Source of the DNA: RGIG1681 sp045650505
Lineage (GTDB): Bacteria > Bacillota > Clostridia > Christensenellales > UBA1242
Reading direction: 5' to 3'
Assembly: GCA_045650505.1 (NCBI GenBank)
Contig: JAZRRE010000031.1
Coordinates: 62,001-126,000 of the forward strand
Length of the DNA: 64,000 nt
The notes beneath the pieces were generated by a model that saw nothing but the letters and a program-made list of their open reading frames with translations, made no database searches and was not told the origin of the DNA. The translations under genes and the position numbers were made by a program. Numbering within the stretch: the stretch's first letter is position 1; every line of letters starts with the position of its first letter. This document shows, one piece after another, positions 15,918-24,412 of the stretch.

Positions 15918-17081
15918 ATGAAAAAAGGTTATTTTGGAAAATATGGCGGAAGTTTTGTTTCTGCCGAAATTGAAGAAGAATTAAAAAGATTAGATGAGGC
16001 GTTTAGTGGGCTCAAAAAAGACAAAGCATTTTTGAATGAACTCAAAACAATTATGCGTGATTTTCAGGGCAGGCCAACACCACTTTATTTCTGCAAAAAT
16101 TTAACTGAAAAAATTGGTGGTGCAAAAATTTATTTAAAGAGAGAAGATTTAAATCACACCGGTGCACACAAAATTAATCATTGTGTGGGTGAATGTTTGC
16201 TTGCAAAACATCTTGGCAAAACAAAAATTATTGCCGAAACAGGTGCTGGTCAGCACGGTGTTGCAATCGCAACAGTGTGTGCACTTTTTGGGCTTGATTG
16301 TGATGTTTATATGGGCACGGTTGACACAGAAAAGCAAAAAATTAATGTTGAAAAAATGAAACTCTTGGGAGCAAGGGTTGTGCCAGTTTCAAGTGGTGAT
16401 GGAACGCTTAAAGATGCCGTTGATGCTGCCTTTGAAGCATACGCGAAAGAATATAAAACAGCCATTTATTGCATTGGCTCTGTGGTTGGTCCACACCCAT
16501 TTCCAACAATGGTTAAATTCTTTCAAAGTGTGATTGGAAAAGAAGTGAAAAAACAAGTTAAACAAAAAGAAAATAAACTTCCAGATTATGTTGTTGCGTG
16601 CGTGGGTGGTGGCTCGAACTCTATGGGCATTTTTAGTGCTTTTTTGAAAGAAAAAAGTGTCAATTTGATTGGTGTTGAAGCACTTGGCAAGGGCAATAAA
16701 CTTGGTGACAATTCTGCCACAATCAAACACGGAAAACTTGCTGTTTATCAAGGCTATAAATCATTAGTTATACAAAATGAAAAAGGTGATATTGCTGACG
16801 CTTATTCGATTGCAAGTGGGCTTGATTATCCGGGAGTTGGTCCAGAGCACGCTTATCTTAACGACAAAAAAAGAGCCACTTATGTTGCAGTGACTGACAC
16901 CGAAGCCCTTGATGCGTTTTACACTCTCACAAAATGTGAAGGAATCATTCCAGCACTTGAAAGTTCACACGCGGTGGCTTATGGAATCAAACTTGCAAAA
17001 ACTCTTTCAAACGATAAAGTTGTGGTTATCAATCTTTCAGGCAGGGGTGATAAAGACATTGATTTCATTTTAAACAACTAA
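15918..17081 (+). CDS. trpB: Tryptophan synthase beta chain
   Basis: TrpB joins indole and serine to tryptophan using pyridoxal phosphate. The PLP lysine motif KREDLNHTGAHKIN, AETGAGQHG, the phosphate-binding GGGSNSMG and the closing GRGDKD are all present. The 387-residue length is that of ordinary TrpB1. The start follows AAGGAG at 15903-15908. No trpA or other trp gene is beside it, so it either salvages free indole or relies on genes elsewhere. Expression is controlled by the leader-peptide attenuator directly upstream. Confidence 0.96.
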   Translation: MKKGYFGKYGGSFVSAEIEEELKRLDEAFSGLKKDKAFLNELKTIMRDFQGRPTPLYFCKNLTEKIGGAKIYLKREDLNHTGAHKINHCVGECLLAKHLGKTKIIAETGAGQHGVAIATVCALFGLDCDVYMGTVDTEKQKINVEKMKLLGARVVPVSSGDGTLKDAVDAAFEAYAKEYKTAIYCIGSVVGPHPFPTMVKFFQSVIGKEVKKQVKQKENKLPDYVVACVGGGSNSMGIFSAFLKEKSVNLIGVEALGKGNKLGDNSATIKHGKLAVYQGYKSLVIQNEKGDIADAYSIASGLDYPGVGPEHAYLNDKKRATYVAVTDTEALDAFYTLTKCEGIIPALESSHAVAYGIKLAKTLSNDKVVVINLSGRGDKDIDFILNN

Positions 17082-17135
17082 AATCAAAGATTTGAAGAGC
17101 ATAAATTTTATTTTTCATATTCACTTTAACTGTGA

Positions 17136-17141
17136 TATAAT
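17136..17141 (+). promoter_or_regulatory. Extended -10 promoter before the VOC gene
   Basis: TGTGATATAAT: extended TG with perfect TATAAT at 17136-17141; no good -35 box. Confidence 0.55.
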
Positions 17142-17163
17142 AAATTTGTTAGAGGTGAAATTT

Positions 17164-17568
17164 ATGTTGTTTAACAAACTCATTCCTGAACTTTCAGTTT
17201 CAAATATTGATGACTCACTTGAGTTTTATGTGAATGTTTTGGGCTTTAAAAAAGAGTATGAAAGAAAGGCTGATAGGTTTGCATTTTTGAGTTATTATGG
17301 CTCTCAAATTATGCTTGAAGAAGTGAATGACCATTGGAGTGTCGGTGCACTTGAAAAACCTTTTGGAAGGGGAATCAACTTTCAAATTGAAACTGAAGAG
17401 ATTGAAGAAATCAGCAAAAAGCTCAAAGCAAACAACATAAAAATTTATAAAGATATTTTTGAAAGCAGATACACAGCGGATAGTGTTACTTATGTTGAAA
17501 AAGAACTTTTGGTGCAAGACCCTGATGGTTATTTGCTTCGTTTTCAACAAACCATTGAAGAAGTTTAG
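17164..17568 (+). CDS. VOC-family protein (glyoxalase/bleomycin-resistance fold)
   Basis: The 134-residue protein has the paired beta-alpha-beta-beta-beta layout of a single VOC unit: IPELSVSNIDDSLEFYVNVLGFKKEYE at the start and VQDPDGYLLRFQQ at the end, the usual closing motif with the metal-site Glu position changed to Gln or Arg. The start at 17164 follows AGAGGTG. Members bind antibiotics or metabolites, or catalyse glyoxalase-type reactions; the bleomycin-binding subgroup looks closest by length. Function is not settled. Confidence 0.85.
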   Translation: MLFNKLIPELSVSNIDDSLEFYVNVLGFKKEYERKADRFAFLSYYGSQIMLEEVNDHWSVGALEKPFGRGINFQIETEEIEEISKKLKANNIKIYKDIFESRYTADSVTYVEKELLVQDPDGYLLRFQQTIEEV

Positions 17569-17594
17569 TTTAGTTTTGTTTTAGGAGGCAGTTT

Positions 17595-18074
17595 ATGAAA
17601 GTTGGTTTTTATGCAGGCAGTTTTGACCCGTTCACAAATGGGCATTTAAAAGTGCTAAAACAAGCAAACTCGCTTTTTGATAAGATTGTGATTGGAATAG
17701 GTGTGAATCCAGACAAAAAAAGGCGATTTGATGATGAGCAAATGAAACTTGCAATCGAAAAAGTTTTAAAGAGAGAAAATATTTCAAACGCAGAAGTTGT
17801 GATTTATAAAGGGCTGACTGTTGATGCTGCTAAAAAGCAAAATGCTTCATTTTTGATTCGTGGAATAAGAAATGGAGCAGATTATGATTTTGAAGAAAAT
17901 TTAGCTGCAATAAATGAAGATATTTCGGGGATTGACACAATTTTTATTCGTGCAAGTGAACTTAAAAATGTGTCATCATCATTTGTTTATGAACTTTTAA
18001 AAAATGGCAAAGATGTTTCAAAATATGTTCCTAAAGAAATATTAGAAATGATGCAAAATAATAGTAAATTTTAG
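17595..18074 (+). CDS. coaD: Phosphopantetheine adenylyltransferase
   Basis: CoaD makes dephospho-CoA from ATP and 4'-phosphopantetheine, the fourth step of coenzyme A synthesis. GSFDPFTNGH (residues 8-17) carries the nucleotidyltransferase TxGH motif. RGIRNGADYDFEENLAAIN and VSSSFVYEL near the C-terminus complete the family pattern. Length 159 is standard. AGGAGG precedes the ATG. It is probably co-transcribed with the VOC gene upstream and the phosphorylase 12 bases downstream. Confidence 0.96.
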   Translation: MKVGFYAGSFDPFTNGHLKVLKQANSLFDKIVIGIGVNPDKKRRFDDEQMKLAIEKVLKRENISNAEVVIYKGLTVDAAKKQNASFLIRGIRNGADYDFEENLAAINEDISGIDTIFIRASELKNVSSSFVYELLKNGKDVSKYVPKEILEMMQNNSKF

Positions 18075-18086
18075 TGTGGGATAAAT

Positions 18087-18869
18087 ATGAATAAAAGCGA
18101 AATTTTAAACAAACTTCAAGAGTTTAATATTGATGAATCAGCACGATTTAAACGCAATATTGGAATAACTGCTGATATGCTCACAGAAAATGTGGTTATT
18201 GCTCCATTTTATAAAGCAGAAACATTTGCTGATGTGTGCGGTGCAAAAGTTGAACTTTTGTTTGAGAAATATTATAAAACATACAGAGTTTCAAAAAATG
18301 ACAAAGAATTTATTTTTGTAAACTCAAATATGGGTTCGGGAAATATTGCAGAAATTCTATGCACGCTTGTTAATACAAAATGTAAAAACATTTATTTTAT
18401 TGGTTCTGCTGGAAGCATTGATAAAGATATTAAAATTGGTGAAATTGTGCTTCCTGAAAAGTCAATTATTGGTGATGGCACTTGCAGATATTTTGCTGAA
18501 ACCGAAGATGTTTTTGGAAAAGAAACCAAACCAGATGGTGAGCTTTTAAAAAAGGTGAAACAAACACTTTCAAAAATGAATATTGATTTCAAACACACTC
18601 AAAACTTTTCGGTTGATACACTTTCTGGGCAGTTTTTAATTATGGACCATATTTTTAAAACCGGCTCAAACACTTTAGAAATGGAAACTTCTGCACTCTT
18701 TTTCATTGCGAATTTGTTAGATTTAAAAGCGGTTGCAATTCATAATATTTCAGATAATTCAATCATAAGCAAATCACTTTTTGCAGGAAGAAATGATGCA
18801 GAGCGTGAAGCTAAAAGATTCACTCAAAGAGTGACCATTCCAAAAATTTTAGCAGAAATATTGCTTTAA
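18087..18869 (+). CDS. Nucleoside phosphorylase-family protein
   Basis: The PNP/UDP phosphorylase fold is shown by FVNSNMGSGNIAEI, GSAGSIDKDIKIGEIVLPEKSI, and LEMETSALFFIANLLDLKAVAI, which carries the ribose-binding Met-Glu pair. Such enzymes split nucleosides to base and sugar phosphate in salvage. At 260 residues it fits the family. The N-terminal 70 residues are divergent and the substrate is unclear. It sits between coaD and a MazG-type pyrophosphohydrolase, a small nucleotide-housekeeping cluster. Confidence 0.82.
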   Translation: MNKSEILNKLQEFNIDESARFKRNIGITADMLTENVVIAPFYKAETFADVCGAKVELLFEKYYKTYRVSKNDKEFIFVNSNMGSGNIAEILCTLVNTKCKNIYFIGSAGSIDKDIKIGEIVLPEKSIIGDGTCRYFAETEDVFGKETKPDGELLKKVKQTLSKMNIDFKHTQNFSVDTLSGQFLIMDHIFKTGSNTLEMETSALFFIANLLDLKAVAIHNISDNSIISKSLFAGRNDAEREAKRFTQRVTIPKILAEILL

Positions 18870-18896
18870 TTTAAATTTAAAAATAAGGGGTAAATT

Positions 18897-19214
18897 ATGC
18901 AAAAATTAGTTGAAGAATTTAACAAATTAAAATCAGCACATCAAACAAAAATGCCGGTTTCAGCAAGGCTTTTAGACATTCAAAGTGAACTTGGTGAACT
19001 TGCAAAAGAATATTTAAAACCAACCAAATATGGCACTGCTGATTTTGAAGTTACAGAAGATTTTAAACTTGAGTTTGGTGATGTGCTTTACAGCCTTCTT
19101 TCGCTAGCTGAAGAAACTGAAATAGATGCAAAAGAATGTTTAGAAATGGTTTTGAAAAAATATAAAGCACGCCTTGAAAAAAATAACAAACTTGGTAGCG
19201 ATGGAAATGTTTAA
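18897..19214 (+). CDS. MazG-like nucleotide pyrophosphohydrolase
   Basis: A single compact MazG-type helical domain of 105 residues. The metal-binding pattern is visible as DIQSELGELAKE (two Glu one turn apart) and EFGDVLYSL (ExxD). It should hydrolyse nucleoside triphosphates, perhaps damaged ones, to monophosphate and pyrophosphate. GGGG-type ribosome site before the ATG. The full MazG has two such domains; this is the short form. Confidence 0.85.
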   Translation: MQKLVEEFNKLKSAHQTKMPVSARLLDIQSELGELAKEYLKPTKYGTADFEVTEDFKLEFGDVLYSLLSLAEETEIDAKECLEMVLKKYKARLEKNNKLGSDGNV

Positions 19215-19416
19215 TTTAAAATAAATAATTGTTTAAAATGTCATTTTAGTGATTATTTATGTTTAAAAATACATTTTTACTTTAAAATTTCAAATAATTG
19301 CAAACTATAAAATTTTAAAATTCACAACTTAAAAAATCAAAAAAATAAATTATTCATTTAATGATTTAATTATTTTTTAAGTGAAAAAATATAAGCATAA
19401 AAATAGGAGGTTGTTT

Positions 19417-20070
19417 ATGCACATTCAAATGGCTGGCATTAGAAATGCAAAAGATGCACTTATGTGCGTAGAGAAAGGGGTTGACATTATTGGGTTGCTC
19501 GTTGGTCAGGCGCACACAAGTGATGATTTTATTTCAAAAGAACTTGCGAAAGAAATAAAAGAGGCACTTCCAAAAGACATTAAAACCACACTCATCACTC
19601 ATCTTGAAAATGCAAAAGATATTATTGAAATTGCATCGTTTATTGATGTTGATTACATTCAACTTCATTCGCATTTAGAAGAAGATGAAGTTAAAAAAAT
19701 AAGAAAAGCACTTCCAAACAAAAAACTTTTGCGTCTTATTCATATTGGTGAAAATGGTGACCTTTTGAATGATATTTCAAAAATCGAAATTGCAGATTTT
19801 TATTTCACCGACAGCATAAATTTAAAAACCAATCAAGTGGGAGGCACAGGGCTTTCACATAATCTTGAAACCGATAAAAGACTTGTTGAAACACTTGATA
19901 AACCCGTGTTTATTGCGGGAGGTCTTAATCCAGATAATGTTGCAGAAGCAGTTAAGTTTTGTAGACCTTATGGTGTTGATGTTAACAGTGGTTGCAGAGC
20001 AGAAGATGGCAGTCGAGATGCAAAAAAAGTTGAAGCATTTGTGCGTGGTGCAAATGTGAAATTTGATTAG
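19417..20070 (+). CDS. TrpF-like (phosphoribosylanthranilate isomerase-related) TIM-barrel protein
   Basis: Length (217 aa) and order match TrpF: an N-terminal strand, GVDIIGLLVG, the catalytic-Asp region FTDSINLKTNQVGGTGLSHN, and FIAGGLNPDNVAEA as phosphate loop. The usual KICG is QMAG here, so the general-base Cys is Ala, and the SPR motif that follows is also missing. A different isomerase or lyase reaction is therefore likely. AGGAGG at 19405-19410 fixes the start. It lies downstream of trpB by 2.3 kb but in a separate unit, after 200 bases of very AT-rich sequence. Confidence 0.75.
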   Translation: MHIQMAGIRNAKDALMCVEKGVDIIGLLVGQAHTSDDFISKELAKEIKEALPKDIKTTLITHLENAKDIIEIASFIDVDYIQLHSHLEEDEVKKIRKALPNKKLLRLIHIGENGDLLNDISKIEIADFYFTDSINLKTNQVGGTGLSHNLETDKRLVETLDKPVFIAGGLNPDNVAEAVKFCRPYGVDVNSGCRAEDGSRDAKKVEAFVRGANVKFD

Positions 20071-20080
20071 TCACAAAATA

Positions 20081-20113
20081 AAAAGAACTCTATCAACAAT
20101 AGGGTTCTTTTTA
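20081..20113. terminator. Bidirectional terminator
   Basis: AAAAGAACTCTAT pairs with ATAGGGTTCTTTT between convergent genes. Confidence 0.85.
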
Positions 20114-20114
20114 T

Positions 20115-20768
20115 TTATAAAAGTTTAAGTTTTGGGTCGGTGTAGTCTTTAACTACAAGCAGACTGATTTCTTTTAAACGGTCTTTGTGTTTTTTGTTGA
20201 ATCTGCCTAAAATTGCACAAGATTGAATTCTAACACTTGCAGCACTAAAAATTGAATAATAAGAATCTTCAAACAAAAATACATCTTCTGGTGTTGCGTT
20301 AAGTCTTTTCAAAAGTTTTGCAAAAAACATCGGGTCGCGTTTTGAATAGCCGATTTCGTTTTCGGTTACAATGGTGTCAAAAAGAGAATCAAGTTTTAGT
20401 TCGCGAAGCACAGGATATAAAAGTGCATCGCCGGTTGCAGATGCTAAAACCAATTTCTTGCCTTGCTCTTTTAAATTTTTGATATATTCAATCACACCAT
20501 TAATTAATTTTGCTTTTTTTGTGTAATAAACAAACATAAAGTCATACCACACACGTACAATTTCAGCAGGGGTTGCATTTATCTTGGTTGTGTCCAAGAA
20601 AAATTCAGCCATTTCAAGATTGCTTTTTGCTCCGTGATTGTTTCTAAAATGAGCAGTTGATTTTGCGCCATAATATTTAAACACATCATAGTTAATGGCT
20701 TTTCGCCAAAGTCCAACCGAATTAATGATTGTGTTGTCAAAGTCGAAAATGATGATATCTTGTTCCAT
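20115..20768 (-). CDS. HAD-superfamily phosphatase
   Basis: Motif I FDFDNTIINS (residues 7-16) and motif II LASATGD, with motif III and IV Lys and FEDS downstream, mark a HAD hydrolase of the phosphoglycolate phosphatase/beta-phosphoglucomutase type with a helical cap at about residues 20-85. The start at 20768 follows AAGGAG. Length 217. The Asn after the second Asp (DxDNT) fits the phosphatase members. Substrate unknown. It stands alone between convergent and divergent neighbours. Confidence 0.88.
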   Translation of the reverse strand: MEQDIIIFDFDNTIINSVGLWRKAINYDVFKYYGAKSTAHFRNNHGAKSNLEMAEFFLDTTKINATPAEIVRVWYDFMFVYYTKKAKLINGVIEYIKNLKEQGKKLVLASATGDALLYPVLRELKLDSLFDTIVTENEIGYSKRDPMFFAKLLKRLNATPEDVFLFEDSYYSIFSAASVRIQSCAILGRFNKKHKDRLKEISLLVVKDYTDPKLKLL

Positions 20769-20925
20769 TTTTTCTCCTTGAAAATATATATTATATATTA
20801 TCATATTATATTGCTGAATTAATAATAAATTTTGCGAATATTTGAAATTAATGTCAAAAAAATTTTGACATTATTTCAAACAACTTGTTAAAATGAGTTT
20901 GCTAAATTTATGTTATGGGGGAATT

Positions 20926-21276
20926 ATGAAAAATTTCTTAAAATCTATTTGTATTATTCTTGTGGTGGTTTTAACAAGTGTAGCAGTCACAGCTTGCAAG
21001 CCAAATAGCCTTGAAAAAGCCAAAACTAAAATGGAAGAAGCTGGCTATGTTGTTATGGACTATGCGTTAGATGATGGTGCAGAGGGTTTTGTTGGTGGAA
21101 TTATTGCTGTTGATTTTGATAATGATGAATCAATAATTGCTTGCTTGTTTGAAAGTAAAGCTGATGCAAAAAAATTTGCTGAACTTAATGCAACAACCGC
21201 TTATGGTGAATCAAGGGTTGAGGGCAAGTGGTTCTTTGCTGGAAGTGAGGGTGCTATTGAAGCATTTAAAGATTAA
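20926..21276 (+). CDS. Small lipoprotein, 116 aa
   Basis: A signal peptide with a hydrophobic core (IILVVVLTSVAV) ends in the lipobox VTAC at about residues 21-24, so the mature protein should be anchored by its N-terminal Cys on the outer face of the membrane. The 90-residue mature part is a small alpha/beta domain with no signature I recognise. GGGGGA precedes the ATG. Single gene with its own terminator. Confidence 0.85.
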   Translation: MKNFLKSICIILVVVLTSVAVTACKPNSLEKAKTKMEEAGYVVMDYALDDGAEGFVGGIIAVDFDNDESIIACLFESKADAKKFAELNATTAYGESRVEGKWFFAGSEGAIEAFKD

Positions 21277-21281
21277 AAACA

Positions 21282-21315
21282 AAAAAAAGACAATCGAAAC
21301 GATTGTCTTTTTTTG
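21282..21315. terminator. Bidirectional terminator
   Basis: GACAATCG pairs with CGATTGTC around AAA, with long A and T runs; shared by convergent genes. Confidence 0.9.
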
Positions 21316-21323
21316 TGCATAAT

Positions 21324-23081
21324 TTATTCTTCATCTTTTTTCTTAATTTTATCACTTTTAATAAATCTTTTAACTTTAGGAATGTTATCATCAACATCTC
21401 TTTTCATTAAAGGGCTTGGTTGAGTCATTATTGAAGCATTTTTTTCTTGAGTAAATGTGTTTGGAGCAAAAAGATTAAAGAAGTTTTCAACACTTCCAAC
21501 AACTTGAATGTCTTCAATGTCTGAATAGAAAGTGATTTCAACATTTTTAAAGTTAGAGGTTTCACCTTGTTTGAGTGAATTAAATTTAAATGAAATCAAA
21601 CCGTGACAAATTGCGTTTCTAATTGCACGGAGTGTGAAGCATACATCGGTTGGGTCTTTAACAATGGTTTTCTTTCCGCGATGAATGTATGAAATGTTGT
21701 TAAAGTCAAAACTAGAAAAGAATTGTTTTTGAGCATTTGAGAGTTCTGTGTAATCAGTATTTTTTAATGTGTCTTCATAAAATGAACTCAACACAAGGTC
21801 AGAGTATGCCATAAGGGCAATAATATTGACAGCAGTTTCAACAGGCAAATATTGAAGGTCTTCAGGGTCATAGAAATCCATATTAGATGATGAAAGTTTT
21901 TCTTGAGCTTCAATTCTTGCTTGAAGTGTTGCGTATTTAGCTTGAAGTTCATCACTTTTTTTAATTCCATCTTGAAGAAGTGCAATATTAGGTTTCTTTT
22001 GTGCTCTAATGAAGGCAATTCTTTTTTGAAGTGCGTCGTATTCAGTGATAAGGTCTTCCATTTGTTTATGAAGGTCACTGCCTTCATAAATGCCGTTTTT
22101 AATTTCTCTATCTTCAAGTTCGTGAGAAACAAGTTGTTGAAGATTATAAATAATGAGTGGGTTAATTGTTTCGTTTGCTTGCTTTAAAAAGTTAGGGTTT
22201 TTCTCTAAAATGTTTAAGAGAATTTCAACCCTGTCTGAAAGTTTAACTTTGAAAAATACAGGTTGATGTTTAATTCTTGAATTTACAAAGTTGTTAACTC
22301 TGTAAAAATGTTTTAAAGTGTCGGCATCAAAAAGATGTCTTATGCTTGAAAGTGCTTGGTTGATTTCCTGTTCATTTTCAAGTTTATTGTTTTGTTCAGG
22401 AAGCACTTTATATAAAATTTCACGAGCAGCAGCTGCATTAAATGTTGGTTTTTTTCTAACAAAAAGTTCAGAGTAACCTCTCATCCACATATTAGGAATT
22501 GAAACATAGCCATCATTTGTGTGATAAACAATGTTGTCACCATTTTTCAAGAAAATGCTGTGAGCGGTTAAGTTTCTAATAAGTTTAAAGAAATCAAGTG
22601 TTGAAATTGGCTCTGCATCTCGTGTGTGAAGTTCAGGTTCTGGGGTTTTAAGCATCAAGGTGTTTCTTCCGTTTTTTGATGTGATTGAATAAGATGCTCC
22701 TTGAATTTTGCAGAGAGATGCCTTGAGTCCTTTTTTACTATCCACAAATCTTGCACCATAATGTTCGACAATTTTAGAGGTTTCTTCACGGGTTAAATCA
22801 CGAAGATTGAAAGTTCCACCAATAATTTTATCATAATCTTTGTCAGCAATATCATCAGTTTCAAAAGTTTGCATACTCAAAAACCCGGTCGCAACAAGAC
22901 CGAAATGTATGAGTTCTTGGTCAAAGAAATCACTGAAATCAATTTTAGTAGAAACTCCAACATCTGAAATGTTTCTAAACATTTTATAAAGAATGTATCT
23001 CATTGAATCAGCAATATAGCATCTTGCTTGAGATTCTGTTAAAGTTTTCATAAAGTCTTCCACATTTAATTCGTCAGTCAT
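21324..23081 (-). CDS. Large protein with two HEPN-like Rx4H motifs, 585 aa
   Basis: Two sites match the HEPN ribonuclease motif Rx4H: R169-NLTA-H174 in FFKLIRNLTAHSIF, and R488-NAIC-H493 in LRAIRNAICHGLISF. Each sits in a helical segment and is followed by a predicted strand hairpin, as in HEPN domains. About 310 residues lie between them, including a coiled coil near 335-398. The tail is basic (KIKKKDEE). HEPN motifs cut RNA in toxins, Abi proteins and Cas13, usually as a dimer; two copies in one chain could form the site internally. No partner gene or CRISPR is adjacent. Strong promoter, GGAGG start site. Function unknown. Confidence 0.75.
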   Translation of the reverse strand: MTDELNVEDFMKTLTESQARCYIADSMRYILYKMFRNISDVGVSTKIDFSDFFDQELIHFGLVATGFLSMQTFETDDIADKDYDKIIGGTFNLRDLTREETSKIVEHYGARFVDSKKGLKASLCKIQGASYSITSKNGRNTLMLKTPEPELHTRDAEPISTLDFFKLIRNLTAHSIFLKNGDNIVYHTNDGYVSIPNMWMRGYSELFVRKKPTFNAAAAREILYKVLPEQNNKLENEQEINQALSSIRHLFDADTLKHFYRVNNFVNSRIKHQPVFFKVKLSDRVEILLNILEKNPNFLKQANETINPLIIYNLQQLVSHELEDREIKNGIYEGSDLHKQMEDLITEYDALQKRIAFIRAQKKPNIALLQDGIKKSDELQAKYATLQARIEAQEKLSSSNMDFYDPEDLQYLPVETAVNIIALMAYSDLVLSSFYEDTLKNTDYTELSNAQKQFFSSFDFNNISYIHRGKKTIVKDPTDVCFTLRAIRNAICHGLISFKFNSLKQGETSNFKNVEITFYSDIEDIQVVGSVENFFNLFAPNTFTQEKNASIMTQPSPLMKRDVDDNIPKVKRFIKSDKIKKKDEE

Positions 23082-23102
23082 AAAACCTCCACATATATAG
23101 TT

Positions 23103-23131
23103 ATTATAACATAAATTATAATATAAGTCAA
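23103..23131 (-). promoter_or_regulatory. Strong promoter of the HEPN-motif gene
   Basis: Minus strand TTGACT (23131-23126), a 17-base spacer, and TATAAT (23108-23103) with extended TG. Confidence 0.8.
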
Positions 23132-23236
23132 TAGTTGATAAATTAAGGGTTTTTAAGTTTTGAAAAATAAAGAGTTAAAAAATAATTAAAAAATCAAAAA
23201 AAATCATTAAAATATTTTGAGTATAGGCATAATGTT

Positions 23237-23266
23237 TTGATTTTTTTATGAAAAATATGTTATAAT
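23237..23266 (+). promoter_or_regulatory. Promoter of the Nudix gene
   Basis: TTGATT at 23237-23242, an 18-base spacer, and TATAAT at 23261-23266 with extended TG. Confidence 0.75.
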
Positions 23267-23295
23267 GAAATCAGGATATCTGTGGAGGTTAAACA

Positions 23296-23787
23296 ATGGA
23301 TATTGATTTAAAAAATGATGCGGGTGAATTTAAATATCGCGTAGTTGGGATTTTGTTTGATGAGCAAAATAGAGTGCTTATTCAAAAAGTTGCAGACAAC
23401 CCATTTTATTGTCTTCCTGGTGGAAGAGTTGAACTTGGTGAGTCTTCAATTGAAGCAGTTAAAAGAGAGCTTGAAGAAGAACTTGGTTTTGATGTTGTTG
23501 TTGAAAAACCATTATTCTTTTTAGAAAATTTCTTCAAGAGGGCAAATAATAAAGAAGTTCACGAAATTGGTATTTTCTTTAGAGTAACAAGCACTGTTGC
23601 TCCAAAAGAAGATTGGGAAATCGTTGAAAATGATAAGGGAATTTTAAAAACATTGAGATATAAGTGGGTAACACTAAAAGAACTTGAAAATGAAGATTTA
23701 AGACCAGCGTTTTTGAAAGAAAAACTTTTGAATTTGAATGAAGATTTTGAACAAATTATTCTTCGTGATGGTGAAGAAGTTAAATAA
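23296..23787 (+). CDS. Nudix hydrolase
   Basis: The complete Nudix box lies in GGRVELGE...RELEEELGF (about residues 42-64), which binds the metal and cleaves a nucleoside-diphosphate-linked substrate. The 163-residue, single-domain layout is that of MutT/ADP-ribose pyrophosphatase-type enzymes; nothing fixes the substrate. GGAGG precedes the ATG. Single gene with own promoter and terminator, divergent from the HEPN gene. Confidence 0.93.
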   Translation: MDIDLKNDAGEFKYRVVGILFDEQNRVLIQKVADNPFYCLPGGRVELGESSIEAVKRELEEELGFDVVVEKPLFFLENFFKRANNKEVHEIGIFFRVTSTVAPKEDWEIVENDKGILKTLRYKWVTLKELENEDLRPAFLKEKLLNLNEDFEQIILRDGEEVK

Positions 23788-23792
23788 AAAAT

Positions 23793-23823
23793 AAAAGACT
23801 TGCAAATTTGCAGGTCTTTTTTG
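23793..23823 (+). terminator. Rho-independent terminator
   Basis: AAAGACTTGCAAA pairs with TTTGCAGGTCTTT, then T run. Confidence 0.85.
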
Positions 23824-23856
23824 TTTTTAAAAATAAGTTTTGAAGGTGTTATAACT

Positions 23857-23884
23857 TTGACATTTTTATCATATTTGATATACT
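23857..23884 (+). promoter_or_regulatory. Promoter of pncC
   Basis: TTGACA at 23857-23862, a 16-base spacer, and TATACT at 23879-23884 with extended TG. Confidence 0.8.
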
Positions 23885-23915
23885 AAAAAATAATAAAATG
23901 AATTGAGGTTTTTTT

Positions 23916-24380
23916 ATGAAAGAAAAAGAACTTGTTTTAAAACTTATTGAAAAAAATTATCATATTGCAGCTGCTGAAAGTTGCACGGGCGGAATGTTTG
24001 CAGCAAGAGTTGTGAATGTTCCAATGGCATCAAAGGTTATTAATGAAAGTGTAGTGACGTATGCAAATGAAGCAAAAATTAAATACTGTTCAGTTAATCC
24101 AAAAACTATTGAAGAGCTTGGTGTGGTTAGTGAAGAAGTTGCAGGTCAAATGGCAAGGGGAATTGCGTGGTCTGCAAAAGCTGATGTTGGGGTTGGCATT
24201 TCGGGAATTGCAGGGCCTTCAGGTGGTACAGATAAAAAGCCGGTTGGAATGGTTTGCTTTGGTTTTTTTGTAAATGGCAAACTTTCAACATTCACAAAAT
24301 ATTTTAAAGGTTCAAGAACTGCGGTTCGTAAGAAAAGCACAAACTTTGCAATTAATAAACTTATTGAACTTTTAGGCTAA
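23916..24380 (+). CDS. pncC: Nicotinamide-nucleotide amidase (CinA C-terminal family)
   Basis: This enzyme returns NMN to nicotinic acid mononucleotide in pyridine nucleotide recycling. AAAESCTGG (residues 18-26, catalytic Ser) and GISGIAGPSGGTDKKPVG (about 93-110) are the family hallmarks. The 154-residue length is that of the stand-alone amidase without the N-terminal CinA domain. Ribosome site is weak (TTGAGG). Single gene. Confidence 0.94.
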   Translation: MKEKELVLKLIEKNYHIAAAESCTGGMFAARVVNVPMASKVINESVVTYANEAKIKYCSVNPKTIEELGVVSEEVAGQMARGIAWSAKADVGVGISGIAGPSGGTDKKPVGMVCFGFFVNGKLSTFTKYFKGSRTAVRKKSTNFAINKLIELLG

Positions 24381-24382
24381 AT

Positions 24383-24412
24383 AAAAAACTACCATTTTTG
24401 GTAGTTTTTTTT
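24383..24412. terminator. Bidirectional terminator
   Basis: AAAACTACCA pairs with TGGTAGTTTT; its T run overlaps the end of the convergent gene. Confidence 0.85.

Noticed and set aside
21324..23081. HEPN-motif protein as a Cas13-type effector
   Set aside because: Much shorter than Cas13, with no CRISPR array or cas gene in the window; only the Rx4H motif is shared.
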